Assembly (NCBI GenBank): GCA_037975125.1
Contig: CM075856.1
Span: 1,297,288-1,361,287, forward strand
Source: Latrodectus hesperus
Lineage: Eukaryota > Arthropoda > Arachnida > Araneae > Theridiidae
Length of the DNA: 64,000 nt
Reading direction: 5' to 3'
Part shown: positions 46,875 to 57,960 of the stretch, piece after piece
How positions within the stretch are numbered: the first letter of the stretch is position 1
How the letters are laid out: each line of letters begins with the position of its first letter
Notes under the pieces: model-generated
The model's input: the letters and a program-made list of their open reading frames with translations, nothing else
What the model was told of the DNA's origin: nothing
Databases searched by the model: none
Position numbers and translations under genes: made by a program

Positions 46875-47900
46875 GGAATGGGTTTTGGTTTTTCTAATAT
46901 GCCGCCAATCCTGGAACCAGGGGGTACGTGTACCTTCCCGGGGCTTGAGCACAGCCACCAGGCGCGTCGGCAGGTGGTGGATAGCCGAATGTCCTGTAGG
47001 AATGAAAGGATAGCCTTGAATATAGAATCAGAGGCCGCGAACCAGCTCCCGTAAACCCTGGTGTTATGCGATCCGTGCCTAGGGCTAATTGGCACCGCGG
47101 TATTGGTGTCTTAACGGAGCCTCTAGTTGCTTGGCGAACTTCTAGAGTAATTTGCCTTGCCCAGTAACTCAGGCAATGCTGGGTGGACTTATATTACCTG
47201 AGCTTATTAATTGTTATCTTGTGGCTGAAAAGACACAAGAAATAACAAATCTTTCTGCATTTGCAGGTAAAGCCTCTAAAGTAGACATTGCTGAAAAAGA
47301 CAAGGGAACTCAGAGGCCTTCTTATAAAGGGGCAGCAATGAATCCTTCACTTGAGGTAGAAATTATCTCTAAACCATCTTCTTCTGGTGAAAGTCGGGAA
47401 GCTATTCCTAGCATGACTGACTTTCTGACCAGATGGGACTGTTTCAGCTAGACCTTATCTGCTGGAAATGTCATATGCAAGAGGAAACGGCAGAGCATGT
47501 CATTTACGAATGTGAGGCTCTTGCCCTCCCTAGATTAACTTCTTTAGGCTTCATCCATACTAGAGAGTTACACCTAGACTCCATTAAAGGGTTATCGGAC
47601 TTTAATAGTAAAATGGGTGACCCGAGCAACTGGAACTAGGAAACATTGGGTTTGGAAATGGTACAAAATGCTGATAAAAGCAGAGGTGCCCAATGACATA
47701 CAAACTATATTTTAAGAAGAAGAAGAAGAATATGCCGCCGATCAAAAATGGATAGGAATGCAGTTGAAAATTATACTAATGATTTCATAAATTGTAATTT
47801 TTCCTCAAAAGCTTATTACATGATTTCCGCTGGAAGCAGTCCAATCATAAAAAACATTGATGATAGAAATGATAATATGAGTTTTATTTTTCATTCATGA
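46875..47900 (+). pseudogene. Candidate terminal exon, split by a LINE-derived insertion
   Basis: 36 nt of exon (46875-46910) precede the insertion and the frame resumes at 47744, giving LICR(Q/R)SKMDRNAVENYT... then INCNFSSKAYYMISAGSSP and a TGA at 47898-47900. The insertion duplicated 15 bp of this exon (AATATGCCGCC[A/G]ATC), so the coding sequence would be destroyed on this chromosome. Alternatively only a chance open frame flanks the insert. The peptide after the insert is polar and may be a cytoplasmic tail. Confidence 0.4.
46911..47728 (+). mobile_element. Internally deleted LINE (R1-like) with 15-bp target-site duplication and (AAG)n tail
   Basis: An 818-bp retroposon joining the two ends of a longer non-LTR element. 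The GC-rich 5' part starts CTGGAACCAGGGGGTACGTG. An open frame at 47152-47451 looks like an ORF1 start (MLGGLILPELINCYLVAEK...). It then jumps, with a frame change, to an ORF2 C-terminal block, LDLICWKCHMQEETAEHVIYECEAL, with a C-x2-C-x8-H-x4-C knuckle. The 3' end is TTTAAGAAGAAGAAGAAG. Target duplication: AATATGCCGCCAATC (46896-46910) and AATATGCCGCCGATC (47729-47743). It has no reverse transcriptase and must have moved in trans. The R1 assignment is inference from the C-terminal block. Confidence 0.85.
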
Positions 47901-48335
<435 letters not shown>

Positions 48336-48705
48336 GTTTCAGTGGTTATTATAATAAAATTATGATAACTTGTTTTTTCGATCGCATAAATATTCAAGGC
48401 AATATAGTGAATGAGATGTTTTATAACTTGAATGTTATTTAAATATACTTGTTTTTACGTATTTGTTGAAATCTTAAGCTATTTGTTTAAATAATATGAA
48501 ATAATTTTAAAAAAAACTTTAATAATTCATGTACCTATTCTGCCCAGGTATCCAAAGGAAGTATGGCAGATAAAATGCATTTTTTGATGAAATAAAAAAA
48601 AGGTATTTTGTACATTACATCCATTTGGTAATATTCGAAGGATAATTTTCCTTGAACACTCGGTGTAAAATATATTCTTGCTGAATTGAATATCATTTTG
48701 TTGTA

Positions 48706-49968
48706 CGAGGGTTACTCTGAAATTTTTGAGATACGCGACGACGAGAATTTACAAAATAAAAATACCGGTTTAATTTTAAAGTACAAAGTATTTTAACGCA
48801 GAAGACGAATTTTTACTGACTTACTTCAACTTGTTTAGCGTGGAATAAACATTAAACAGAAGAGAAAATTGAGTTGACGTGAGAACATTTTCGCGCTATG
48901 ATTTTCTACGATTTCAAAGCAGGATTAGATCAAGAAGAATACGTTCAACGGTTGCAATTAGCATTTGGAGATGATTATCCAGCTCGTGCTACTGTATTCA
49001 GATGGCTTAGAGAATTTAGAACAGGTCGCAATTTTCTTCAGGATGAAGAACACACAGGAAGGCCAGCGTCGGCAATAATCCAGGATAATGTGTCTGCAAT
49101 TCGAAAAATGTTAATGGATGATAATCGATGTACCTATCAAATGATACAGAAAGAACTTAACATTGGATCCGCGGCAATACACAAAATCATTCATGAAGAA
49201 TTACATATAAAAAAGTAGTTTGCCGTTGGGTTCCCATTATTCTAAATAAGCATCAAAAAGAGGAGCGTGTCAGAATCAGCAAAGAAACTCTTAATATGCT
49301 GAATGATAATGGCCACCGCATCATTTTTAAAATTGTAACAGATGATGAAACGTACATACCGTTTTTTGTCGTCCCAACACGTCAAGAAAGCAAAGTATGG
49401 GTCTTTGAAGATGATCCCACGCCAACAAAGGGGGAAAAACAACGCGCACTGAAAAAAATGATGTATGCCGTTTTCTTCAGAAGTACGGGATTGGTCAAAG
49501 CCATCAAGTTGGAAGGACAGAAGACAGTAACAGCAAACTGGTATACCACTAAATGTCTTCCAGAAATTCTAGAAGAACTGAATGTTAGGGGACTAATGCT
49601 GCACCATGACAATGCATCTTCACATACAGCCGGATTAACAGTTGAGTTTCTTAAACAAAAACAAATTAAAGTGATCAAACATCCACCGTATTCACCTTAT
49701 CTAGCTATGTGCGACTTTTGGTTTTTCTTTAATCTAAAAAAGAACTTACGTGGACATCGTTTTCATTCAGAAGAAGAGATTGATGTGGCTTTAAATGCAT
49801 TTTTTTCATCTATTCGAAGAAATGAATGGCTTCAGGCATTTAATCTGTGGTAAATTCGTCTACAAAAGTGCATTGATGCTGGAGGAGACTACTTTGAACA
49901 CATCTAAAATTTTGTAAGTATAACTTTTAAAACCTAGTTGTATCTCAAAAATTTCATAGTGACCCTCG
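48706..49968 (+). mobile_element. Nearly intact mariner element with 29-bp terminal repeats and TA target duplication
   Basis: 1,263 bp, full mariner length. The ends CGAGGGTTACTCTGAAATTT (from 48706) and the complement of 49940-49968 match at 27 of 29 positions. TA flanks both sides (48704-48705 and 49969-49970). The paralogous repeat copy at 40.2 kb has the uninterrupted site (TTTTATCTTCTGTT). Only two lesions break the transposase, so this is one of the youngest elements in the window. Confidence 0.95.
48898..49907 (+). pseudogene. Mariner transposase, one frameshift and one late stop
   Basis: ATG at 48898 (MIFYDFKAGLDQEEYVQRLQ). The N-terminal half carries two helix-turn-helix segments (ATVFRWLREFRTGR and YQMIQKELNIGSAAIHKI). 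A one-base slip in the A6 run at 49209-49214 shifts the frame; reading resumes KKVVCRWVPIILNKHQ. Catalytic residues are present: Asp in IVTDDETY, Asp in LMLHHDNASSH and Asp in MCDFWFF (mariners use three Asp). The usual S-P-D-L-A before the third Asp reads SPYLA. TAA at 49851-49853 replaces a Lys codon; the frame then continues IRLQKCIDAGGDYFEHI to 49907. About 335 residues if whole, normal for the family. Confidence 0.93.
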
Positions 49969-50593
49969 TATCTTCTGTTGTATAGACTATAAGAAATAGT
50001 TTCTGAATTCAAAGAAAAACTAAATATTCTTTGCATTTATAATATTCCTCAAGCTTACAATATAAATTTTGAAGTTTTCTACTTACATCACTTTAAAATT
50101 GAAGAAAACAATTTATTATCCCAATAAACTTACTACATCCGCTTTCATAAAATTATCTAAAATAAATATTGCTTAAAAATATAAAAAACACAAAGAAAAT
50201 TATATATATATTTAGGAACCTATAAAAATATAAAGTATTCATTTATTTTTTATTTAATTTCTAATATATTTTTTCATAACTTAAGTTTTAAGAAGTGAAT
50301 AATTTTTGAAGCGTACATTTCTGTAAATATGCTTATAAGTACAATATAAAAATACGCAAAGTTTTTTCTAAATGATAAAATAATTGAATGAAGAAAAAAA
50401 TAATCCTTATTAAATTTATTAATTAATTTTGTTTTATAAAATCACAGCTTTATTCCGAAATTTTAAATAAAAGCTCCTTTTAAACTCATTTTAGTATACC
50501 AGCAATGTCAAAAAGTGATATAGGCAATCTTCAGAGAAAACTATTAGAAATCAACAGAGTATGTATTTTATAATAGTTTATATATGTAATTAA

Positions 50594-50706
<113 letters not shown>

Positions 50707-51010
50707 TAACTTTTAAAACATACATGTCTGAAAAGATACAAGTACTATATAAAGTATGAATAAAGTTTATCCTAAATGAAAGATTAAATCACTAAATATC
50801 AAAGTAAAGAATCATTTTTATTAAGTGATTTTCAACATCAAAGGCTTAGGTGCTATAAATGGCAGTCAATTCCGGAATGAATGAGCTAATCAGTAACTGA
50901 GGATAACCAGGTAAGTTAATCCTCTTAACTATAGGGAAACATGTTTGTGCAGAAAAGTGACTAGGATCTATCTTATCATGATATCCTTACTGCTCGATAT
51001 TGCTTAATTA

Positions 51011-51365
51011 CTGTTCCAGTCCATGAAACATGAATGCTGAGACTGAATATTTGACGCATAAATTATAAACCATAACTAATCACTTCAAGAAAATTTGTAA
51101 GGATTCTCTAAGCAAAGTTTAAATAGGAATAGTATTGAAGTAATTTAAAGTGAGTGATTTAGAGAAAAGGTATTCATTAACATCTCTAACTCAGCTGTCG
51201 TATTAATAGTTAAAATGCTAAAAAAATGTTACATCTAAATTAAAAAAATGCACCACCTTTTCAAAATATATAGAGTACATTTATATAAAAATGATACATC
51301 CTATCAAAGAAATTTCGCATGTTTATAAATTATAAATGTACATTTTAGATGAATATAATCATTGT
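51011..51365. other. AT-rich DNA
   Basis: Nothing recognisable. Confidence 0.5.
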
Positions 51366-51379
51366 AATAAGTTTTTAAG

Positions 51380-51657
51380 CCACCCAACTTGCCTAGTGAT
51401 CAGCGTGTCTGACTGCGGATAAGGAGGTCCTGGGTTCGAATCCTGGTTCGGGCATGGATGTGTTTTTTCTCTCTCTATCTATCCTGTCTTTGTCCTTTCC
51501 TTGTATGAAGGTGGAGTGAATGGTTGCCTACCCTATAAACGGGTTCCTATGGCATGTGTGTACTGAGGAAGTCGGACTCCACACCAAAATATGGTTCAGT
51601 TAGAAAAGTGGAGCAGCGCACCCCATATTGACAGCCTGGCTGGCACACGACAACAAC
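51380..51657 (+). mobile_element. tRNA-derived SINE with good pol III boxes and CAACAACAA tail
   Basis: The best preserved SINE of its family. The head reads CACCCAACTTGCCTAGTGAT with an A-box-like GCCTAGTGATCAG, then an exact B box GGTTCGAATCC within CCTGGGTTCGAATCCTGG. The body contains CCTATAAACGGGTTCC as in the 38.9-kb copy. The tail is CACACGACAACAACAATAAT, the same CAA-type tail as the LINE ends at 37.3 and 52.9 kb. The flanks AATAAGTTTTTAAG (51366-51379) and AATAATGTTTTAAAG (51658-51672) look like a diverged target duplication. Confidence 0.88.
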
Positions 51658-51672
51658 AATAATGTTTTAAAG

Positions 51673-52902
51673 TATCGTTCTACTTCAAGGCTTGAATATT
51701 ACTCTCTCTCTCTTGCTTTATTTTACAAGATTACATAATAACATAGTTCTCCAAATAATTATTGTTTCTGTAAATAACTCGTATCATAATTTAAATTATT
51801 ATTTGTATGATTGAAATTGTTATATAAATAGAGATTTTAATTCAAATGTAATTAAGTAAAACTGAAGCGGAATGTATCCTCCCATTAAGAATAACAAATT
51901 GAACGCATACAGGAACAATTAAATTTATGAATAAATGAGAAAGAGTTTGCCTTCTGTGGAAGCTAAATTAATGGTGGCATTGAAGGCAATTAAAATTAAT
52001 GATTAAATAATAAAAATTACGCAAATGATAAACTTCAAAACTTTTGTTAACAAGATTACTTAAATGGAACTTCGAAATGTTAATGACAACATTTTTGAAA
52101 GCTAAGGAATCAATCAATCAACAGTAATATTCTTCACAATAACGGGAATCAGTTGCAGTTACAACTAAAATAAATCGAAATTAAAGGGAAAAGTCATTAA
52201 GTACTGAATAACTATTTAAATGTATAGGTAAATAAATTAATCCGAAATGTAAACTTTCAATTTCCATTTTTCATAAAGTAACATAACTAATAACGTTTAG
52301 GGCGACAAAATTTCGTATGCGTGTTTCTGATTATATAAATGTTCGAGAGATGTTTGTCAGCTATTTAGTAACAGAAATGTTATTTAACATTTTTTTATCT
52401 GAACAATTTAGGAATTTTTTTAATAATATCCAAGTGCTTTTTAAGTTCATTTTCACAATATGGAAAATATATGGTAAAATCTACAAACTTTCAAAGTGCA
52501 ATTATGAAATTCATCAGTTTTTAAATGTAACTAAATTTAAGAAATAAGGATTCACAGAAACTATATGAACATTTACTAGCATACAATTTATAGAGCTTAT
52601 ATAAGAAGTAATTTCATTCAAACATATTTTTCATTTCATAACTTATATTTATTTATTTTTGTTAATAATTCAGGTTGAAATATATGCATCATTATTTTTT
52701 GATTGAATTTACGAATTAACTTATTAATCAGAATAATGTTTCCCAATAACTATATTGTGACATTATTGAGTCATATGCCATCATTTAAGTTTTGAAAATT
52801 TGCTTTCAAAATATAATGATATATTTTCTTTATCTTAACCTTATGCATTGGTTGAGATAGTTTTGAGTTTTTCGTATTGATACTATTATAAATTTATAAG
52901 TT
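51673..52902. other. AT-rich DNA, no gene supported
   Basis: The 76-codon plus frame at 52317-52547 has no recognisable motif. TTCAGGTTGAAATATATGCA at 52670-52689 recurs at 54009-54028. Confidence 0.5.
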
Positions 52903-52914
52903 AAAATTTCCCGT

Positions 52915-53210
52915 GTTTGTTGTTGTTGTTGTTTCTTATCCTCACTGTCTGACGGAGTCAGACAAGATCCACGAGCCCGTTGACTGTAAGGAAGTCGAAG
53001 ACTAGGAGAGGATTGCTAAAGAGATCCTCCTTAGAGAGACCCATGCAATCCAAAAGGTGCTCAGGAGAGGCCTGATGACTTTGGCACTTGGTGCAGGTGA
53101 CGAAGGTTTTCCTGCCCTCGTTGTCTGTGAGGCACTTGATGTCACCACTAGCAAATCTTGAGAGAGTAGTCCGGGTACGTCTGTCACAAGGGAGGTCAAG
53201 GGACAAACCC
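52915..53210 (-). mobile_element. 5'-truncated LINE 3' end with exact 12-bp target-site duplication
   Basis: A 296-bp minus-strand insertion flanked by AAAATTTCCCGT on both sides (52903-52914 and 53211-53222). It encodes the last ~84 residues of a LINE ORF2 without a defect: GLSLDLPCDRRTRTTLSRFA... with the C-x2-C-x2-H-x5-H-x3-C knuckle CTKCQSHQASPEHLLDC, ending NGLVDLV and TGA. The 3' UTR is short (GACTCCGTCAGACAGTGAGG) and ends in (CAA)5. Severe 5' truncation with a target duplication is the signature of target-primed reverse transcription. Sister of 37067-37372. Confidence 0.95.
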
Positions 53211-53222
53211 AAAATTTCCCGT

Positions 53223-53825
<603 letters not shown>

Positions 53826-54010
53826 TAACAGATGTCCCTAGTTTCACACTACATATACTAAATAATTCAATCAAAAATTATTTTAATCCACGTATTCACA
53901 TGACTGTAATATGAACATATAAATAATTCAGATAAGTTACATCAATAGCTGTAGCTGTTTTGACTCAAGAAGATGCACTTTTACCCAGTATTGACAAAAG
54001 AAGAATAATT

Positions 54011-54053
54011 CAGGTTGAAATATATGCATAATTATTTACCATATATTTCAACC
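54011..54053. repeat. Perfect 15-bp inverted repeat
   Basis: AGGTTGAAATATATG at 54011-54025 is complementary to 54039-54053, loop 13 nt. The left arm and its flanks also occur at 52666-52697 without the right arm. Confidence 0.85.
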
Positions 54054-54289
54054 TTTATGACTTCAAGCATTAGTGATATTGGCAATCTGAAAGGAAGAGT
54101 ATCCGCTTAAAAGGGCCAGAAAGTCAATGTAAAGTTTCGGGATGTGGTAGGTATCTTATTCATAAATTATACTTTTAATAAGAAAGAATGATTAATAGAG
54201 AAAAATACACAGCATTGTTGATGTTCTAAAAGGATAAAACTGATTAAAAATAATCCTAAACATAGAAAGAATGTATTTTATTACCTAAA

Positions 54290-54770
54290 AACAAATACTC
54301 CATCACGACAACTGGATCACAACAATGGTCTCATGAAGTGTTTGACACTCACGATTTGATCAATAATTCACTTTTGCACAAAAGTGGTATTGCTGTGGTT
54401 TCAACACATTGCTGATTGAAGAGAAATGATCTCGTAGATAATCTGACAAAGAAAGGATCTGGAATTATCCAAATATTAGAATAAACCAATTTTCAATAAT
54501 GCAATAAAGTTATATATGAAAAGAAATCAAAATATGCTTTTTGAAGGAGCTGGAAGCTTAGAGATAATGAGGAATTATGGTTTGTGAACCACTATTTTGT
54601 TGTAGTATCACCTAAGGCCGAATCATAACTATGCTGATATTGTACCGGAAGCATTGAGACTGTAACAGATGCATGACGGCCTGTTCAAACATCTGTACCG
54701 ATTGAAAATTCGTTTGATCACAATTGTTCTCTGTGTAGTATTTTATTCTGTACTTTTCTTACTGCCAGCC
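54290..54770 (+). pseudogene. LINE ORF2 3' relic (RNase H end and C-terminal region)
   Basis: The plus strand reads RNDLVDNLTKKGSGII near 54427-54475, matching the G-N-D/E-x-x-D-x-L-A-K-K-G end of a LINE RNase H domain. HDGLFKHLYRLKI near 54670-54710 corresponds to the H-D-C-L-x-x-H-L block also seen at 30.65 kb. Stops and shifts separate them. No 3' tail is visible. Confidence 0.6.
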
Positions 54771-55003
54771 TTTGGAGGTAAAAAATGTAAAAAGGAATGA
54801 ATATATCTTTAATTTACTACGTTATGCCCGTAGTTCCTTATATGGATCCCAGCTAAGAAGATTTATCCTTGTATTATTTCTGTTGTTTCCAATACCGTGA
54901 TCAGCAAAGCTAGATCAGGTCCATGCGTGTATTCTTTCTAAAATAATTAGGTGCCATTCAAACTTGATTGCGGAAACTGATAACGTATTTTGTAATAAAA
55001 CGT

Positions 55004-55400
55004 GTTGTTGTTGTTGCTTATGACACTTGGACAAGCCAAGCTCGCTATGCCTTTTTCACTGCTAATTAAGTCAGTAGGGAGTGTCTTTCGTTTGGATCAG
55101 AGCACCACGAAGGTGAAAGTACGACACTGCTCTTTTTAAGAAGCCTCGTAATTTTGAACCACGGTCAGGTGATGAGGCCACACCTGAGCTGGCACCCTCC
55201 TCTCCATATCCACTTCACACAAGCGGAAGGACTTTGGACGTCATATAATTACGTGGACACGTCCCCAACCCACGGAGTTCTAGCAGCCCAGTGAAGGAGT
55301 GTACGTGGTCACCCTCTCAACCACTGCCCGCAGCCGATGATGCTTCACTTTGCTGAGCTTACGGGAAGCGGCGTGAAGCTACTGAGCCAATGTGGAGCTC
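55004..55400 (-). mobile_element. SINE with possible 5S-rRNA-like head; parent family of the 60-kb array
   Basis: Minus-strand retroposon of about 397 bp. The 5' end GAGCTCCACATTGGCTCAG is followed by AAGCATCATCGGCTGCGGGC and GTGGTTGAGAGGGTGACCAC. The latter resembles the box A to box C stretch of 5S rRNA (AAGC..CGTCGGGC...GGATGGGTGACC). The body includes TAGAACTCCGTGGG, GGTGCCAGCTCAGGTGT and CACCTGACCGTGGTT. The tail is GCAACAACAACAACACG. The flanks GTAATAAAACGT (54992-55003) and GTAATCAAAAGT (55401-55412) match 10 of 12 and may be the target duplication. Class and 5S origin are inference. Confidence 0.75.
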
Positions 55401-55412
55401 GTAATCAAAAGT

Positions 55413-57479
55413 AAAATGTTTTGGTAAAAAAATTGATTGAAATGTTAAAAATACAGTGGAATGATGGTATCATTTTGAAAACAAACTGTATCGATTAAAT
55501 TTGAATTTTCTGTAAAATATTGTTTAATGTCATCCTAGATATTTAAACAATACACACATAATTAATGATGACTTATTCATTAAAACCCATTCGAAATGCC
55601 GATAGAGTTTCAAAATTTCTTTGGAAATTTTAAAATTTTATTGACACTTCGAATGTAATTTAAGGTTGAATTAGGTCATCAAAGAGCAAAAATTGTTTAA
55701 ATTAGGTCGAATGTATTTTAATTAGGTAATTAGAATGTATTTTTAACTTGTTATTAAGTCAATTTTCTAAGAGTATGCATGCTGGAAGTATAAAAAAAAT
55801 CAATTTATATATTCATGCATTTTTTTTATCTAAATCAATTGCTCAAAAGGAAATTCTGCTTCTGCGGATAGTTAAAAAAACAATTCATACTTATCTTTAT
55901 TTTTTTCAGTAGTATTCATTTAGAAAACAAGTATATTAGAAGCATAATAGAGCTGAATTTTTAAATTGCAACTATTAAAAAATGAAATAGATATGATACT
56001 CCTATTTTTACAAATTATATTAAATCTGTATTTAATTTAAAATACAAAAATTGCAAAATTTTTTAAAAAATGTAGTATAATTGAAAGATGTGTTACAAGA
56101 CATTCCAAAAATAATGTTTTTTCTCGTCGATGTCATTCTTCAATATGGTAAAAAATTACCCACTTTCATATTATGACTTCCATTTTTTAAATTTTAATTC
56201 CATTTTTCTATTTATTAACTAACTACAAAGTGGTTGTTTCTTCCGCTTCAGTTGAGATCATGTTTACACCACTCTATTATAATTCCCTTTGATTAAAAAT
56301 ATTCTTGATGACAGATAACATTTCATCTACATCGCCTCGTATTGAGAAAGCTTCGTAAATCCGACTTGTCCATGAATTGTCTGCCTGCCTTCAAATCACA
56401 TTCTTCGAGCGGCAGCATACAAGGCGAAGTTCACCATCGAATATCTAATCGTCGTGAGTGATGAAAAAAAATCCATTCATGACTTATCACCAGTAATAAA
56501 GAAGTAATTTCATTTATAATTTTTTTTTTTCGTTTATGAAAGTTTTCAAAATTTCGACATATTACCCGCTGTTCCAAATAACTAGTTTTCAAATTTTTAA
56601 CGATATTGTTCCCAAAATTGAAAATGTTGAAAATAGAACAGAAGAAAACGCAAAATGAGGAAGACATTACATACACTTTATGGTTAGCTTAAATCAGCAA
56701 GGACAATTTAATTTTTTCATTTTCTACTTTTTTCCTTTTCATTTTCTATTCAATTTCATTTTCATTATGTCTTTCACGGGTTGAGGGTCGTATTGTCATG
56801 TGTATGTCTCAAGGGAGATAATTCGAAAAACTCCCAAGCAATCCCCCTTACGATCGTGAGTCTTACATGTGAGTTATTCTTTTATTTTAATAAAGAGTTT
56901 CATACATAAAACTCACAGTTTTCTGCACAATTAAATCAGTTTGCTTGATATAAATGTATGACACCGTAATGTAGATAACCTGACGGATAACTGGTGTTCT
57001 GAAGCCTTCATATATCCACCACATATAGTGACTTCGAGAGGACAGTTTCGTAGACAGTAAATCTTATCACTATGTCGCAAGAGAAGAAATCCAGAAAATT
57101 CTCGAGCATCCACATTATGGTCACAGTGACTGAGTGTTTATGCAGCATTCTTCAGGACAAGAAGCTTGGAATCAGTCACACTCAGTGTTGAACAACGACA
57201 GATAGATCTTCGCTTGTGCTTTCTGTTGAGGTAAGTTGTGTTGTGGTGAGATTCGGAAATTTTAGAAGAATTCCGAGGAAACCCAGATTCGTTTTTTTTA
57301 CATAATTGAATGACAGAGATAAATTCAAAACAAAAATACAATAAAACTTAATAATTTATTTTTCGTAACTTAGTTACAAGAGAAATTTACATTTACAATC
57401 AAAACATTCTTGATTAAATAATTGAGATTCTAACATTATTATTTGTTTTAGGACAATTACACATTAATATATCATAACT
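55413..57479. other. AT-rich DNA with unidentified less AT-rich patches
   Basis: 56270-56450, 56770-56880 and 56940-57250 are GC-richer than background and may hold old transposon pieces. No motif is firm enough to name a family on either strand. Confidence 0.4.
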
Positions 57480-57960
57480 GAGTGTGACCAGACGGACGAG
57501 GAACGAGAGATCAGACTCACCCCTTTTAGAAGTTGTAGTGCATTCCCTAACTTCTCTGCCATTACCGGCTCAGGATCTCACTTGACTTGCTCCTTGCTCA
57601 TGAGCTTTCCCTCTTTTCTCTGGTATCTCTCCTCAGACTTTATCCTCTCTTCTTCTGTTCATCTATTTTTCGGACATCTGCAGCTCCATTCAGGAAAGTC
57701 CAGACAGAGCTCCTACTGGACAGGGCAGTTATACTCCGTTTACAACTAACATCTTTTTAGCTTCTTGTTATGCTCCATGAGGACCCAGTCCTCAATTGTG
57801 GACTCTTTTTCTTTGTCGGGCTTCTCTGGGACTTCTGCGTGTCTTCTCCATTTTTAGATGCAGTTTTTAATTCTCGTCTTAGCTCCTCCTCTTTACACCA
57901 TTGGTTTTCTAAATTTCCATACTACCTCCCACACTTCTATGGGATAGGTCTAAAATGAGC
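57480..57960. other. GC-richer, CT-rich island of unknown nature
   Basis: The plus strand is strongly C/T-biased (CCCTCTTTTCTCTGG, CTCTCTTCTTCTGTTC), so the minus strand is rich in A and G and translates to highly charged, Lys/Glu-rich text (EELRRELKTASKNGEDTQK; KEEGKLMSKEQVK-like) interrupted by stops. This could be a decayed retroposon ORF1, a UTR or an exon remnant; I cannot tell which. Confidence 0.35.

Noticed and set aside
50900..50916. Splice donor CAG/GTAAGT suggesting an exon in repeat copy 3
   Set aside because: All three upstream frames contain nearby stops and copy 1 lacks the donor.
51380..51460. Functional tRNA gene
   Set aside because: The A and B boxes are good but the acceptor stem does not pair and the sequence runs on into a SINE body and tail.
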